The notes: generated by a model from the sequence alone, not told the origin. DNA of 64,000 bases from Bacteroidales bacterium (GCA_004558535.1 SFCP01000001.1:3816-67815), one strand, 5' to 3'; counted from the stretch's first letter, positions 19,401 to 28,090 are shown. A program made the numbers and translations.

Positions 19401-22046
19401 TCCTTTTACCGAAGCGGAGTGTGGGCACAGTGGGAAACAGCGTGGCAGCGGACACTTGAAATGTGGGGCAGCGGCAAAATCGGAAAGCCGAAAGACGTGC
19501 CGGCACTCGACTTTACACAGTGGCACCTGCCCGATATGTCGGCGGCATACCTCCGGCAGAATGATTGGTGGGACGGTGGGACGAACCTGCGATACGGCGC
19601 GGTGCGCCCGATGCGAACTGCTGCCCGCAAATCGGCCGTCATGGAAGACTACAACGCCAGCCTCGCCGAGGTCGAGGCAGTTGAGGCGCTCGATGTCGAC
19701 TCGGCCGCTGGCGCAAGTGGCTTTGAGGAAGAACCTTTGGCCGTGCAGCCCCGCACAAACTTTGCCGAAACTGCCCTGTTTGCTGCAAATTTGCGCACAA
19801 ATGCCGAGGGCGAGGCCGTCATTGCCTTTACCTTGCCGCAAAGTCTGACTTCGTGGCGTTTTGAAGCCCTGGCGCACACCGCAGCGATGGACTACGGCCG
19901 CTTGGATACGGTGGCCGTGGCCCGGCGCGAGCTGATGGTGCAACCGGCCCTGCCCCGCTTTCTCCGTGCAGGCGACCGGGCTACACTGCCGGCCACGGTG
20001 AGCAATCTGAGCGGGATGCAGCAAAGCGTACGTGTGCAGCTGGAAATACGCCGCGCCGCCGACGATGCACTTGTGTGCCGGACGCGCGAAAATATAGACG
20101 TCCCGGCCGGCGCTACGGGCGTGGTAAACTTCCGCTACGACGTCCCGGACGATGCTGCGGCCGACTTGCTGGTCGTGCGTGTCGTGGCCGAGAGCGATCG
20201 CTTTGCGGATGGCGAGGAGCACTTCCTGCCTGTTCTCACCGGCCGGGCCGAGGTGACGCACAGCCTGCCTTTCACCCTGACCCAGGCAGGTTCGCGAACG
20301 CTGCGACTCGACACCCTGTGGAGCGTGGCAGGCGGCGAGCATCCTGTGCTGACCCTCGAAACCACCGCCAATCCTACTTGGTTTGCCGTGAATGCCCTGC
20401 CCGTCCTCGCACAGCCTGTTTGCTGGTCCGCTACCGACCGGGCGGTGCGATTCTATGCCTTGAGTGTTTCGCAGTATGTGGCTCGCAGTTGTCCCGAAAT
20501 ACGTGCCGCTGTGCAGCAACTGGCTCCCGGTGAAAATTTGCCCGACTATGGCATCGAGGGACTGGACGACAGTACGCCCTGGCTGCCGGTCGCTGCCCGC
20601 GAAGCCCTGCGCAGTCAGACGCTTTGCGACATGCTGGACGAGCAAACCGCCGACGCGATGCTCTACACAGCCCGCGATGGCTTGCAAAGCCTGCAAAACG
20701 GGGATGGTTCGTGGAGTTGGTTCCGCGGAATGCGTGGAAATGTCTACACGTCCGCCGAAATCGCGATGCTGTTGGCTCGTACCGCGCAGCAAACCGGCGA
20801 GGAGAGCGGCAGCGCCATGCTTGAAAAAACGATGAAGTACCTGGACGGCGAAATGCAGCGCCGTGTAGAGGAAATGAAAAAGCAGGGAGGCGCAAGAAAT
20901 GACGGTTTCATCGATGATTTGTCCCTGCGCTATCTGTATTTGTACGCCATCACGCAGCGCCAGCCAAGCGCCGCGAGCCGCTATCTGCTCGACAGGGCCG
21001 AGCAGGCAGGCGCCGGTCTGTCGATATACGGCAAGGCTTTGCTCGCAGTCGTGATGCAGCGCGCCGGACACAAGGATAAGGCCGACCGCCTGCTCCAAAG
21101 CCTGCTGGAATTTACCGTTTCGTCGCCCGACATGGGCCGCTGGTTCGACACGCGTCGTGCCGGTTTTGAACTGTCGTCGCAGCGCTTGCTCGCGCAGACT
21201 GCCACCCTCGAAGCGATGAGCGGGGCGGGAGAAACCTACAGCACCGAGATGGCCGAGATGAGGCTGTGGCTGATGCAGACCCGCCGCACGGGCATGTGGA
21301 GCAGCTCCGCAGTGGCCGCTGATGCCGTCTACGCCGTACTGATGGCCGATGCCGGTGAAAATGGGCGGGTGAAAGCGCTGTCTGACGCCCGTCCGGTCTA
21401 TATGACCCTGCAGGCCGGCAAACGTATCGTCGATGCGCCCGCTGCTGCCTCGGCCCAAGGACTCACCGGCTACACGCTCCGCGAATATGACGAGGCGACG
21501 CATCCTGCCCTCTTCGCTGTAGGGCGCCGTGCGACGCAGGTAAATCTGACGGTCCGGCAGGACGGCGCGGGCCTGGCGTGGGGCAGTGCCACTGTCCGCC
21601 TTACAGTGCCGACTGACAGCCTCCTCGCCGCAGCTTCGGGCTTGACGCTTTCGCGCAGGTTCGAGGTATGGCGCGCCACGGGCTGGACAGTCGTGGCAAA
21701 TGGCGACTTGCTGCATCGCGGCGACCGTGTGCGTCAGGTCTTCACCTTTACGGCGGACCGCGACTACGACTTCGTCTGCCTCAACTCGGACCGCCCGGCG
21801 TGTCTGGAGCCGGCGCGTCCGCTCAGCGGCTACCTGTATGAAAACGGCCTGTCCGTGTATCGCGCTGTGGCCGACACGGAGAACCGCTTCTACTTTGAGC
21901 GGGTGAGCAAGGGCCGCCACGTCTACACCGAAGAGTATTTCGTGGATCGCAGTGGCACTTACCGTGCCGGCCTTGCCCACATCCGGAGCGTCTATGCCCC
22001 CGAATTTTGTGCCCACACAGGCTCTGCTGTCCTGCAGGTGGAATAA
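16443..22046 (+). CDS. Alpha-2-macroglobulin-like giant exported protein lacking the thioester motif
   Basis: The 1867-aa protein has a signal peptide (MKRIIFTLLLSLVLWPSMAQ). An N-terminal helical segment of about 270 residues is followed by macroglobulin-type beta domains, including the MG2-like stretch IDIFTDRAIYRPAQTVHFGG and VEEYKRPTF. The A2M core begins at NFAETALFAANLRTNAEGEA and TLPQSLTSWRFEALAHT, and the alpha/alpha-toroid region contains NGDGSWSWFRGMRGN. At the place where thioester-bearing relatives have CxEQ, this protein reads VCWSATDRAVRFYA (Cys1327), so the reactive thioester appears lost. Bacterial macroglobulins are periplasmic protease traps; without the thioester, trapping would need bait cleavage alone. 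Context gives no specific target. Confidence 0.87.
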   Translation: MKRIIFTLLLSLVLWPSMAQKYDALWKKAESAWNDELPRTTLDIVRQIYDKALAEGNDAELLRAAYAWCSLSEDLSPDSGRVALLRMDSVAARESRPAVRALWASVLGRLCAASGYDTATVARSRAYYRQSVEPVEALAAARATDFLPLFVVKKGSAYFRDDLLSVVARTCVSEADLPLDERRALLHRLMQHYTAAGMPEAVLLLRLDSIALRAGAYRDNRSPATYEALAATAREFEALPLNVETYIRLIECASVPGVSDSVLIGWAHRGLALYGKEKRSNVLRNYLSEQARVKLHLIADTDQSLSGRPVTFRLNGRNLRSVELRLYRIADYDGSHLELPEAYTQKPAAHAAGAPVRLSCRFGEAPLWREQRDTLTFTPDAPGLYVIEAVADGGVRETEILRVSDVRAVLLPADRGRQRVAVVDARTGAYLPGGRLIAYDEDGNRLRTCLPEADGFLTVPIGGAVDRIVPVCGTDVYASAMHTRTSRFYGYSSGTHTVHTETRIDIFTDRAIYRPAQTVHFGGVVFTQTGDSLHVASSYKAKVRLVNANGKEVQTMQVFVDEMGHFSGEFTLPRSCLPGYFSLRVTGQDQTNGHTSFRVEEYKRPTFTAEVAEPVGDYAPGDSVCLHGRATAYTGMPVAGGRVQWTVNRRMWYATSEPDVPVTGEGVTDAEGRFEIPLRLNASAEELSARAYNRFFYTVSYTVTAENGETASGSIGLQVATSPLVLESDWPKEVCREDLPALRFIARNGAGRELPGTVRYRLWQLHKTAAGSVSDSTCVFADSLSLGATARPDCLRSLPSGWYRWQAETDGKKGTASCFRTFLLFSETDTKPVSSAALQHYVRQSAAADSAFVTIGSPSPGTTLLYAFYADGSLREMRRIALADTLLHFSLPYRPDYGDGALACFALMSEGKLHTLNVEIKKPTPEKQLCLRWSTFRSPLTPGSTEEWRLRVLHRDGSPADAALLVRLYDQSLDALFRKPWNWSGFSFYRSGVWAQWETAWQRTLEMWGSGKIGKPKDVPALDFTQWHLPDMSAAYLRQNDWWDGGTNLRYGAVRPMRTAARKSAVMEDYNASLAEVEAVEALDVDSAAGASGFEEEPLAVQPRTNFAETALFAANLRTNAEGEAVIAFTLPQSLTSWRFEALAHTAAMDYGRLDTVAVARRELMVQPALPRFLRAGDRATLPATVSNLSGMQQSVRVQLEIRRAADDALVCRTRENIDVPAGATGVVNFRYDVPDDAAADLLVVRVVAESDRFADGEEHFLPVLTGRAEVTHSLPFTLTQAGSRTLRLDTLWSVAGGEHPVLTLETTANPTWFAVNALPVLAQPVCWSATDRAVRFYALSVSQYVARSCPEIRAAVQQLAPGENLPDYGIEGLDDSTPWLPVAAREALRSQTLCDMLDEQTADAMLYTARDGLQSLQNGDGSWSWFRGMRGNVYTSAEIAMLLARTAQQTGEESGSAMLEKTMKYLDGEMQRRVEEMKKQGGARNDGFIDDLSLRYLYLYAITQRQPSAASRYLLDRAEQAGAGLSIYGKALLAVVMQRAGHKDKADRLLQSLLEFTVSSPDMGRWFDTRRAGFELSSQRLLAQTATLEAMSGAGETYSTEMAEMRLWLMQTRRTGMWSSSAVAADAVYAVLMADAGENGRVKALSDARPVYMTLQAGKRIVDAPAAASAQGLTGYTLREYDEATHPALFAVGRRATQVNLTVRQDGAGLAWGSATVRLTVPTDSLLAAASGLTLSRRFEVWRATGWTVVANGDLLHRGDRVRQVFTFTADRDYDFVCLNSDRPACLEPARPLSGYLYENGLSVYRAVADTENRFYFERVSKGRHVYTEEYFVDRSGTYRAGLAHIRSVYAPEFCAHTGSAVLQVE

Positions 22047-22089
22047 GGGCGGCGGCGGGAAGCCGCGAGTAGCGCGCGGCAGCACGGCC

Positions 22090-22136
22090 AAATATTATAA
22101 GGAGCCAAGGCGTGGCCTTGACTCCTTATAATATTT
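22090..22136. terminator. Bidirectional terminator between the macroglobulin and acyl-CoA synthetase genes
   Basis: A 22-base left arm (22090-22111, AAATATTATAAGGAG then CCAAGGC) pairs almost perfectly with 22114-22136. A/T-rich outer bases give U-tracts on both strands. It serves the two converging genes. Confidence 0.85.
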
Positions 22137-22155
22137 ATAGGTATGCCGTATGGTT

Positions 22156-23988
22156 TTATTGGTGAGCGGTTTCCGCTTCGGCATCGGCATACATTTTTTC
22201 GATTTCCGCGGCGTAGTGTTCGTAGACCACGCGCCTTTTTATTTTCAGCGTGTTGGTCAGTTCGCCGTTCTCCATGCTGAAGGCTGCTGGGAGCAGGATA
22301 AATCGTTTTATCTGCTCGTAGTGTGCCAGGTCCTGCTGCAATGTTTCGATGCGGTCGGCTATCATTTTTACGATTTGAGCATTTTGGCAAAGCTCTTTGC
22401 GCGAAGCGAAGGCGATGCCGTTGCTTTCGGCGTATTTTTCCAGCATTTCGTAGGCCGGTACAATCAGTGCGGAAACGAATTTGTGCTTGTCGGCCACGAC
22501 TACGACCTGTTCGATATATCGGTCAATGGCGAGTTTCGTTTCTATCATCTGCGGAGCGATGTATTTCCCGTTGGAAGTTTTGAACAAGTCCTTGATGCGT
22601 TCTTTCAGGAAGAGCTCATCGTCTTTCATATAGCCTGCATCGCCTGTGTGAAACCAGCCTTCGGCATCGATGGCGGCTTTTGTGGCGCTTTCCCGCTTGT
22701 AGTAGCCCGGAGTTATCGTCTTTCCGCGCAGCAGTATCTCGTCGTTGTCTGCAATTTTAATCTCGATACCGTCGATCAGCCGGCCCACGGAGCCCGGCGT
22801 GATGACTTTGCCGAGGATGTCGCAGGAGACGGTGGCCGTCGACTCCGTCAGGCCGTAGCCCACAACCATGTTGATGCCGGCTGCATGGACGAAGCGTTCC
22901 ACTTTGGAAGCCACGGCGGCGCCGGCAGTGGGGAAGAAATTGGCGCGTTCCAGTCCCAGTGTCTTTCGCAGCAGACGTATGATGGTGCGGTCGTAGAGTT
23001 TGTATTTCAGGGAGAGCGCAATGGGTGGCGTCAGTCCTTTGGATTTGTAGGCAGTCCAGTAGCGGTTGCCCGTTTCGAGTGCTTGGCGGATCAGTTGTCG
23101 CTCCATGAACGAGCCGTTGTCCATCTTGTCGAGCACAGCTTGGTAGACCTTTTCCCAGAATCGGGGGACGCTGCACATACACGAGGGATGTACCTCTTGC
23201 AGCGAGCGCAGGACATCGGCCGGGCGCAGGTTGATGGCCAGCTGTGCCCCTTCGGCCAGACACAGGTAGCTCCAGGCGCGTTCGAACACGTGGGTAAAGG
23301 GCAGGAAATTAAGGATTACGTCCTTGTCGTCAAGGGGTAGCACGGCATCATTTACCCGGAAGCCCTCGTGATACATGCCATAGGTGAGCATGACCCCCTT
23401 GCTGTCGCCCGTAGTGCCGCTGGTATAGAGAATGTTGGCCAGATCGTCCATTTTGGCGTCTGCCTGGCGGCGTTCCAGTTCGTCTTTGTGTTTGCGACTG
23501 CGTCCCAATTCCAGGAAATCGTCGAAGTAGATGGACAGGTGGTCGTTTGGATTTTTACGGACAGAGCGGTCGAAGATAATAATCCGCTCCAGCGTGTGGC
23601 AGAGCGAGATGACGCTGAAGGCCACATCGTACTGCATTTGTTCGCCCACGAAGAGGTATCTCACTTCGGCGTCTTTGATCATGAATGACACCTGTGCGCC
23701 GCTGCTTGTGGCGTAGAAGGGAATGGTGACGGCGCGGATGCCATAGGCGCCAAAGTCCACAAAGAGACATTCGGGCTTGTTTTGTGAGAATACGGCGATG
23801 TTTTCCTGCACGCCGACGCCGAGCGCCAGCAGCGAGTGGGACACGTCGTTGACCTGTGCCGCAAATTTGCGCCAGGTAATGGCCCGCCAGGCGTTGATGT
23901 CATAGTCGCGGTAGGACAGGGCTACCTTGTCTTGATACCGTTCGGCCTGTTTGTGGATAAGTTTCGAGAGGTGGCAATTGTTAAGCAT
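22156..23988 (-). CDS. fadD: Long-chain fatty acid-CoA ligase (AMP-forming)
   Basis: The 610-aa protein belongs to the ANL superfamily and activates fatty acids to acyl-CoA through an acyl-adenylate. The AMP-binding P-loop is YTSGTTGDSKG (188-198), followed by FLPFTHVFERAW, the adenine-binding GYGLTESTAT, and WFHTGDAGYMKDDELFLKERIKDLFK near the C-terminus, with the hinge and SNGKYIAPQMIE. The sequence is complete, and the length fits the bacterial/eukaryotic long-chain type. Transcription probably starts from the TTTG-20 bp-TACATTTG promoter at 24073-24104, giving a leader of about 80 nt. It shares its terminator with the converging macroglobulin gene. Chain-length preference cannot be told from sequence. 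Confidence 0.93.
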   Translation of the reverse strand: MLNNCHLSKLIHKQAERYQDKVALSYRDYDINAWRAITWRKFAAQVNDVSHSLLALGVGVQENIAVFSQNKPECLFVDFGAYGIRAVTIPFYATSSGAQVSFMIKDAEVRYLFVGEQMQYDVAFSVISLCHTLERIIIFDRSVRKNPNDHLSIYFDDFLELGRSRKHKDELERRQADAKMDDLANILYTSGTTGDSKGVMLTYGMYHEGFRVNDAVLPLDDKDVILNFLPFTHVFERAWSYLCLAEGAQLAINLRPADVLRSLQEVHPSCMCSVPRFWEKVYQAVLDKMDNGSFMERQLIRQALETGNRYWTAYKSKGLTPPIALSLKYKLYDRTIIRLLRKTLGLERANFFPTAGAAVASKVERFVHAAGINMVVGYGLTESTATVSCDILGKVITPGSVGRLIDGIEIKIADNDEILLRGKTITPGYYKRESATKAAIDAEGWFHTGDAGYMKDDELFLKERIKDLFKTSNGKYIAPQMIETKLAIDRYIEQVVVVADKHKFVSALIVPAYEMLEKYAESNGIAFASRKELCQNAQIVKMIADRIETLQQDLAHYEQIKRFILLPAAFSMENGELTNTLKIKRRVVYEHYAAEIEKMYADAEAETAHQ

Positions 23989-24072
23989 GATTTCCTCGTT
24001 TTTTAGGGCAGGGCGGCGCGGCCGCAGTCAGCGTTCACCCGTAATATCTTCCCGTGTAGTGGAAGTATGTGG

Positions 24073-24104
24073 CAAATGTAAGGGTTTATTTCGTAACGGA
24101 CAAA
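24073..24104 (-). promoter_or_regulatory. Promoter of the acyl-CoA synthetase gene
   Basis: On the minus strand, TTTG (24101-24104), a 20-bp spacer and TACATTTG (24073-24080) match the consensus. The 23989-24364 gap holds this promoter and the divergent hppA promoter; nothing else is seen. Confidence 0.75.
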
Positions 24105-24242
24105 TTATCTGCTTGGGAAAGCGGCCCGGCGGACAAAAGGATGGGAAAAAGCGAAAGGGCGGCGGGGGCGCCGGTGTGCGGAGTATGCAGCCCTAATAAA
24201 GCTTAAAACACGTTTTTAGGGCGGAAAAATGCGAAAAATCGA

Positions 24243-24274
24243 CTTGTGCAAGTCGCCGGAAGTGCATAATTTTG
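24243..24274 (+). promoter_or_regulatory. Promoter of the membrane pyrophosphatase gene
   Basis: CTTG at 24243-24246, a 20-bp spacer and TAATTTTG at 24267-24274. A leader of about 85 nt precedes the ATG. Confidence 0.7.
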
Positions 24275-24364
24275 CCTTGCACGGCTGCCGCTTTCCGCCT
24301 TGTGGCAGGGGAGCATCTGCCGTTTGCCCGTTCTGCGAAATCAACACCTTAAATCACACATCTT

Positions 24365-26569
24365 ATGAGCAACATTCCATTGGTATTCTGGTTGGTGCCG
24401 ATAGCCGGCGTCGTGGCATTGGCGATGGCTTGGCACTTTTTTCGCGTCATGATGCGCGAGCAGGAGGGTACACCCCGTATGCGGGAGATTGCAGCCTATG
24501 TGCGGCATGGCGCCATGGCTTACCTGAAGCAGCAGTACAAGGTAGTGGGCATCGTCTTTGCCGTACTGGCCGTTCTGTTTGCCCTGATGGCCTACGTCCT
24601 CAAGGTGCAAAATCCCTGGGTGCCGTTTGCCTTTCTCACGGGCGGCCTCTTCTCGGGCCTGGCAGGCTTTTTCGGCATGAAGACCGCCACCTACGCCTCG
24701 GCGCGTACGGCCAACGCAGCCCGCTCGGGCCTGGACCGCGGACTGCGTATTGCTTTCCGCAGCGGCGCGGTGATGGGCTTGGTCGTAGTGGGCCTTGGGC
24801 TGATCGACATCGCCATGTGGTTTCTCATCCTCAACTGTTTTTATGCCGGTGAGCCCATGGCACTCGTCACGATTACGACCACGATGCTGACCTTTGGCAT
24901 GGGTGCTTCGACCCAAGCCCTCTTTGCGCGTGTCGGCGGCGGCATCTATACCAAGGCTGCCGACGTGGGGGCCGACTTGGTGGGCAAGGTCGAGGCCAAT
25001 ATCCCCGAGGACGACCCGCGCAACCCCGCCACGATTGCCGACAACGTGGGGGACAATGTGGGCGACGTGGCCGGTATGGGCGCCGACCTTTACGAGAGCT
25101 ACTGCGGCTCCATCCTGTCCACCGCAGCCCTGGGTGCGACGGCCTTTGCCATGAATGGGGAGATGCAGGTCAAGGCTGTGATTGCCCCGATGGCTATTGC
25201 GGCCATCGGCATCTTCCTGTCGCTCTTTGGTATCTACGCGGTACGGACGCGCGAGGGGGCGACGATGCGGGACTTGCTCCGTGCGCTGGGCCGCGGCACC
25301 AATCTCAGTGCCGTGCTGATAGCCCTTGCTTCGTTTGCCATCCTTTACCTGTTGGGAATGGAGAACTGGTGGGGCCTGTCGCTGTCGGTTGTGACGGGAC
25401 TGCTGGCGGGTGTCATCATCGGACAGGCTACCGAGTACTACACCTCGCAGAGTTACCGGCCGACAAAGTCGATTGCCGAAGCCTCGCAGACCGGTTCGGC
25501 CACGGTTATCATCAAGGGAATAGGCACGGGCATGATTTCCACGATGGTGCCGGTCGTCACCATTTCGGTGGCCATCCTGCTCAGTTTCCTCTTTGCCAAT
25601 GGTTTTGACCTTTCGATGGGCACTGCGTCCATCAGCCGTGGACTTTACGGCATCGGCATAGCCGCCGTGGGCATGCTCTCTACGCTGGGCATCACGCTGG
25701 CCACCGATGCCTACGGCCCGATAGCCGACAATGCCGGCGGCAATGCCGAGATGAGCGGACTGGGCGAGGAGGTGCGCCACCGCACCGACGCCCTTGACGC
25801 ACTGGGCAACACGACGGCTGCCACGGGCAAGGGCTTTGCCATCGGTTCGGCCGCGCTGACGGCACTCGCCCTGCTGGCCTCCTACGTCGAGGAGATAAAG
25901 ATTGCGATGGTCAGGGCCGCAGAGGGCGGTCGGCAGTTCCTCGATGCCGCCGGCAACGCCTTTGACCCCTCCGCGGCGGGCATCAACGAATTTATGACCT
26001 ACTTCCAGGTGACGCTGATCAATCCCAAGGTGCTCACCGGTGCCTTTATCGGCGCGATGGCGGCGTTTCTGTTCTGCGGACTGACGATGGGCGCAGTGGG
26101 CCGGGCTGCCGGCGCGATGGTGGACGAGGTGCGCCGCCAATTCCGCGAGCGCAAGGGCATCCTGGAGGGCAAGGCCACGCCCGACTATGGCCGTTGCGTG
26201 GAGATCAGCACCCGTAGCGCGCAGCGCGAGATGATTGTGCCGTCGCTCCTGGCCATCATCATTCCGATTGTCGTCGGGTTGGTGCTCGGCGTGGGCGGTG
26301 TGTTGGGCTTGCTGACCGGCGGATTGGCTGCCGGCTTCACGCTGGCCGTCTTCATGTCGAATGCAGGCGGTGCCTGGGACAATGCCAAGAAGTACGTCGA
26401 GGAGGGTAATTTTGGCGGCAAGGGCAGTGCTTGCCACAAGGCTACCGTCGTGGGCGACACCGTGGGCGACCCGTTCAAGGATACCAGTGGTCCGTCGCTC
26501 AACATCCTGATCAAGCTCATGTCGATGGTCAGCATTGTGATGGCCGGCCTCACTGTGGCCTGCGCCTAA
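24365..26569 (+). CDS. hppA: Membrane-bound ion-translocating pyrophosphatase, K+-dependent type
   Basis: The 734-aa protein with about 16 membrane helices couples PPi hydrolysis to H+ and/or Na+ export. The catalytic loops are clear: the EANIPEDDPRNPATIADNVG region with DNVGDNVGDVAGMGADL, later DAYGPIADNAGGNAEMS, and near the end GGAWDNAKK and VVGDTVGDPFKDTSGPSLN. The residue that separates subfamilies is Ala in GNTTAATGKG; K+-independent enzymes have Lys there, so this one should need K+. Na+-pumping pyrophosphatases of Bacteroides belong to the K+-dependent group, so Na+ or mixed Na+/H+ transport is plausible but not proven. It is monocistronic, with its own promoter. Confidence 0.95.
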   Translation: MSNIPLVFWLVPIAGVVALAMAWHFFRVMMREQEGTPRMREIAAYVRHGAMAYLKQQYKVVGIVFAVLAVLFALMAYVLKVQNPWVPFAFLTGGLFSGLAGFFGMKTATYASARTANAARSGLDRGLRIAFRSGAVMGLVVVGLGLIDIAMWFLILNCFYAGEPMALVTITTTMLTFGMGASTQALFARVGGGIYTKAADVGADLVGKVEANIPEDDPRNPATIADNVGDNVGDVAGMGADLYESYCGSILSTAALGATAFAMNGEMQVKAVIAPMAIAAIGIFLSLFGIYAVRTREGATMRDLLRALGRGTNLSAVLIALASFAILYLLGMENWWGLSLSVVTGLLAGVIIGQATEYYTSQSYRPTKSIAEASQTGSATVIIKGIGTGMISTMVPVVTISVAILLSFLFANGFDLSMGTASISRGLYGIGIAAVGMLSTLGITLATDAYGPIADNAGGNAEMSGLGEEVRHRTDALDALGNTTAATGKGFAIGSAALTALALLASYVEEIKIAMVRAAEGGRQFLDAAGNAFDPSAAGINEFMTYFQVTLINPKVLTGAFIGAMAAFLFCGLTMGAVGRAAGAMVDEVRRQFRERKGILEGKATPDYGRCVEISTRSAQREMIVPSLLAIIIPIVVGLVLGVGGVLGLLTGGLAAGFTLAVFMSNAGGAWDNAKKYVEEGNFGGKGSACHKATVVGDTVGDPFKDTSGPSLNILIKLMSMVSIVMAGLTVACA

Positions 26570-26744
26570 GCCGGGCGTCCTGTCCGCAGTGCCTTGCCCT
26601 CTTCATGGCGTCCCTTCCGCTTCCTGCCACACCCGCCTTCTTTCTCCACCAAGGCCCGTTGTGCTTTCGCCGGAGCAACCGCCGTCTGTCTCGGCGGCCG
26701 ACAGGGATTTTCGAAGGGGCCCGGGGCGTATTGAGGCGGGCGGG

Positions 26745-27045
26745 AAAGTGCACAGAAGTGCATAGGTAGATTTAACGTAAACTTTCCTAAAGGGCCGTTT
26801 TGTGCCGGAATTTTCCTAAGGCACGGCGGCCCTTTTTCCCTAAGTACCGACTAATTTCAACCAACCGGGACGTAGATAAAACCAAGTGCCTTGTAGTTTT
26901 TCGTAAGTGCTTTGCAGTTTTGTCCCTGCCAAGGAGGTAAAAAAGGAGGAAGCCGCTTGCTGTGTACGGCTTCCTCCTTTGTTGGGACAAATATACTGCT
27001 TTTTTCGGCGAAAAGCAAATCCGGCCTTTCCCGTTTTAACATTTC
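26745..27045 (-). repeat. Cassette repeat copy 3 (reverse)
   Basis: The promoter edge GAAATGTTAAAA lies 7-10 bp after the stop of the Cys-repeat gene and points the same way. The minus-strand promoter is TTTG 27016-27019, 20 bp, TATATTTG 26988-26995. The stem is 26967-26980 with 26942-26955 and a T-run follows. Then come 21-bp units with the CAAAGCACTTGG-type core, and the right edge (ATGCACTT type) at 26745-26765. A 61-codon ORF is open through it. The rest of the gap (26570-26744) shows nothing. Confidence 0.85.
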
Positions 27046-27052
27046 TCCGGGC

Positions 27053-28090
27053 TTACTCCATGACGGGGCGAACGGACTGGGCATAGCTGCGGTCGCTCCA
27101 AAAGGTGGTGTAGCCGTCGGCGTTGAGGCTCATGCCGCCGGCCGTATGCGTGTTGCTGTTGTGCGGCGTGGAGGCCCAGAAGTAGCCCACTTCGTCCTTG
27201 TATCCCACGCTCTTTCCCTCGCGGTAGCCTGCGGCGGGGAAGAAGATGGACTTGCCGTTCTTCTTGGAGGTAAACCGCATGCCCGGGACACCGTCCTGCG
27301 TCACCCACACGTTGTCGCAGCCGCGCATCAGCTCCTCAAATTCTGCCATGGTGGGCATGCGCCACTTGCCGCCCCATTTGGCGCGGGCCGCATCGTAGGT
27401 GGCGTCGCCCTTGATGTCGGAAAGGCTCATGCCCGAGGTGGCGCTCGTGCGGTAATCCTCGTGCGTGGTGATTTCGCCCCAGGCATAGTAGTTGCCATAC
27501 TCGGCGGGGCTTGCCGCACCCTCGTTGCAGGTGGCCCATTTGACGCTGAGGCCCAGGTCTACCCACTCGTGTCCCTCGTGCTGCCCCGTGGTGGGGTGGT
27601 TGCCTCCATAGGGACATTCCTCGCAGAGCTTTCCGCACATCGCACACTTGGGGTGATTGCCCTTGTGCGGACAGCGTTCCTTGTACTCGCCACAGGTGAC
27701 GCATTTGGGGTGATTGCCGACGTACGGGCATTCCTCCCGCACCTTACCGCAGACGGTGCATTTGGGATGGTCGCCGTGGTATTCGCACTTTTCCTTCACG
27801 CGGTTGCAGGTGGGGCACTTGGGGTGATGGCCGCCGTACTCGCAGCTTTCAGTCAGTTTGCCGCAGGTGGAACACTTGGGGTGATTGCCCTTGAATGCAC
27901 AGTGCTCCTTGTACTCCCCGCAGGTGGCGCATTTGGGGTGCTTGCCTTTGTATGCACAGGAAGGTATGGCTTTTCCGCAAACCTTGCACGTTTCGATTGT
28001 TACAGGGTCCTGTGCTGACAGGCTCAGGGGCAGGGCCAGCAGGACGCAGAGGGAGAAGAGAAAGGTGAAAAAGGGGGTTCTTTGCATCAT
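27053..28090 (-). CDS. Exported protein with seven 19-residue Cys/His repeats and a FISUMP-like domain
   Basis: The 345-aa protein is taken from the ATG at 28090; a longer frame exists upstream but only this start places the signal peptide (MMQRTPFFTFLFSLCVLLAL) at the N-terminus. Residues 35-167 are seven exact 19-residue units of the form C-x2-C-x6-C-x5-H, closed by HPK before the next Cys, for example CATCGEYKEHCAFKGNHPK. Each has a plausible zinc site. The C-terminal part (from about 170) reads HEWVDLGLSVKWATCNEG and YYAWGE, then MPTMAEFEEL and GYFWAST. This is the Fibrobacter-type major paralogous (FISUMP/DUF1566-like) domain found in many Bacteroidota exported proteins. Function unknown; metal or surface binding is a guess. 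Confidence 0.82.
   Translation of the reverse strand: MMQRTPFFTFLFSLCVLLALPLSLSAQDPVTIETCKVCGKAIPSCAYKGKHPKCATCGEYKEHCAFKGNHPKCSTCGKLTESCEYGGHHPKCPTCNRVKEKCEYHGDHPKCTVCGKVREECPYVGNHPKCVTCGEYKERCPHKGNHPKCAMCGKLCEECPYGGNHPTTGQHEGHEWVDLGLSVKWATCNEGAASPAEYGNYYAWGEITTHEDYRTSATSGMSLSDIKGDATYDAARAKWGGKWRMPTMAEFEELMRGCDNVWVTQDGVPGMRFTSKKNGKSIFFPAAGYREGKSVGYKDEVGYFWASTPHNSNTHTAGGMSLNADGYTTFWSDRSYAQSVRPVME

Noticed and set aside
27590..27988. 57-bp tandem repeats considered as a CRISPR array
   Set aside because: The repeats have no unique spacers of constant length, lie in a protein-coding frame and vary in a codon-like way.
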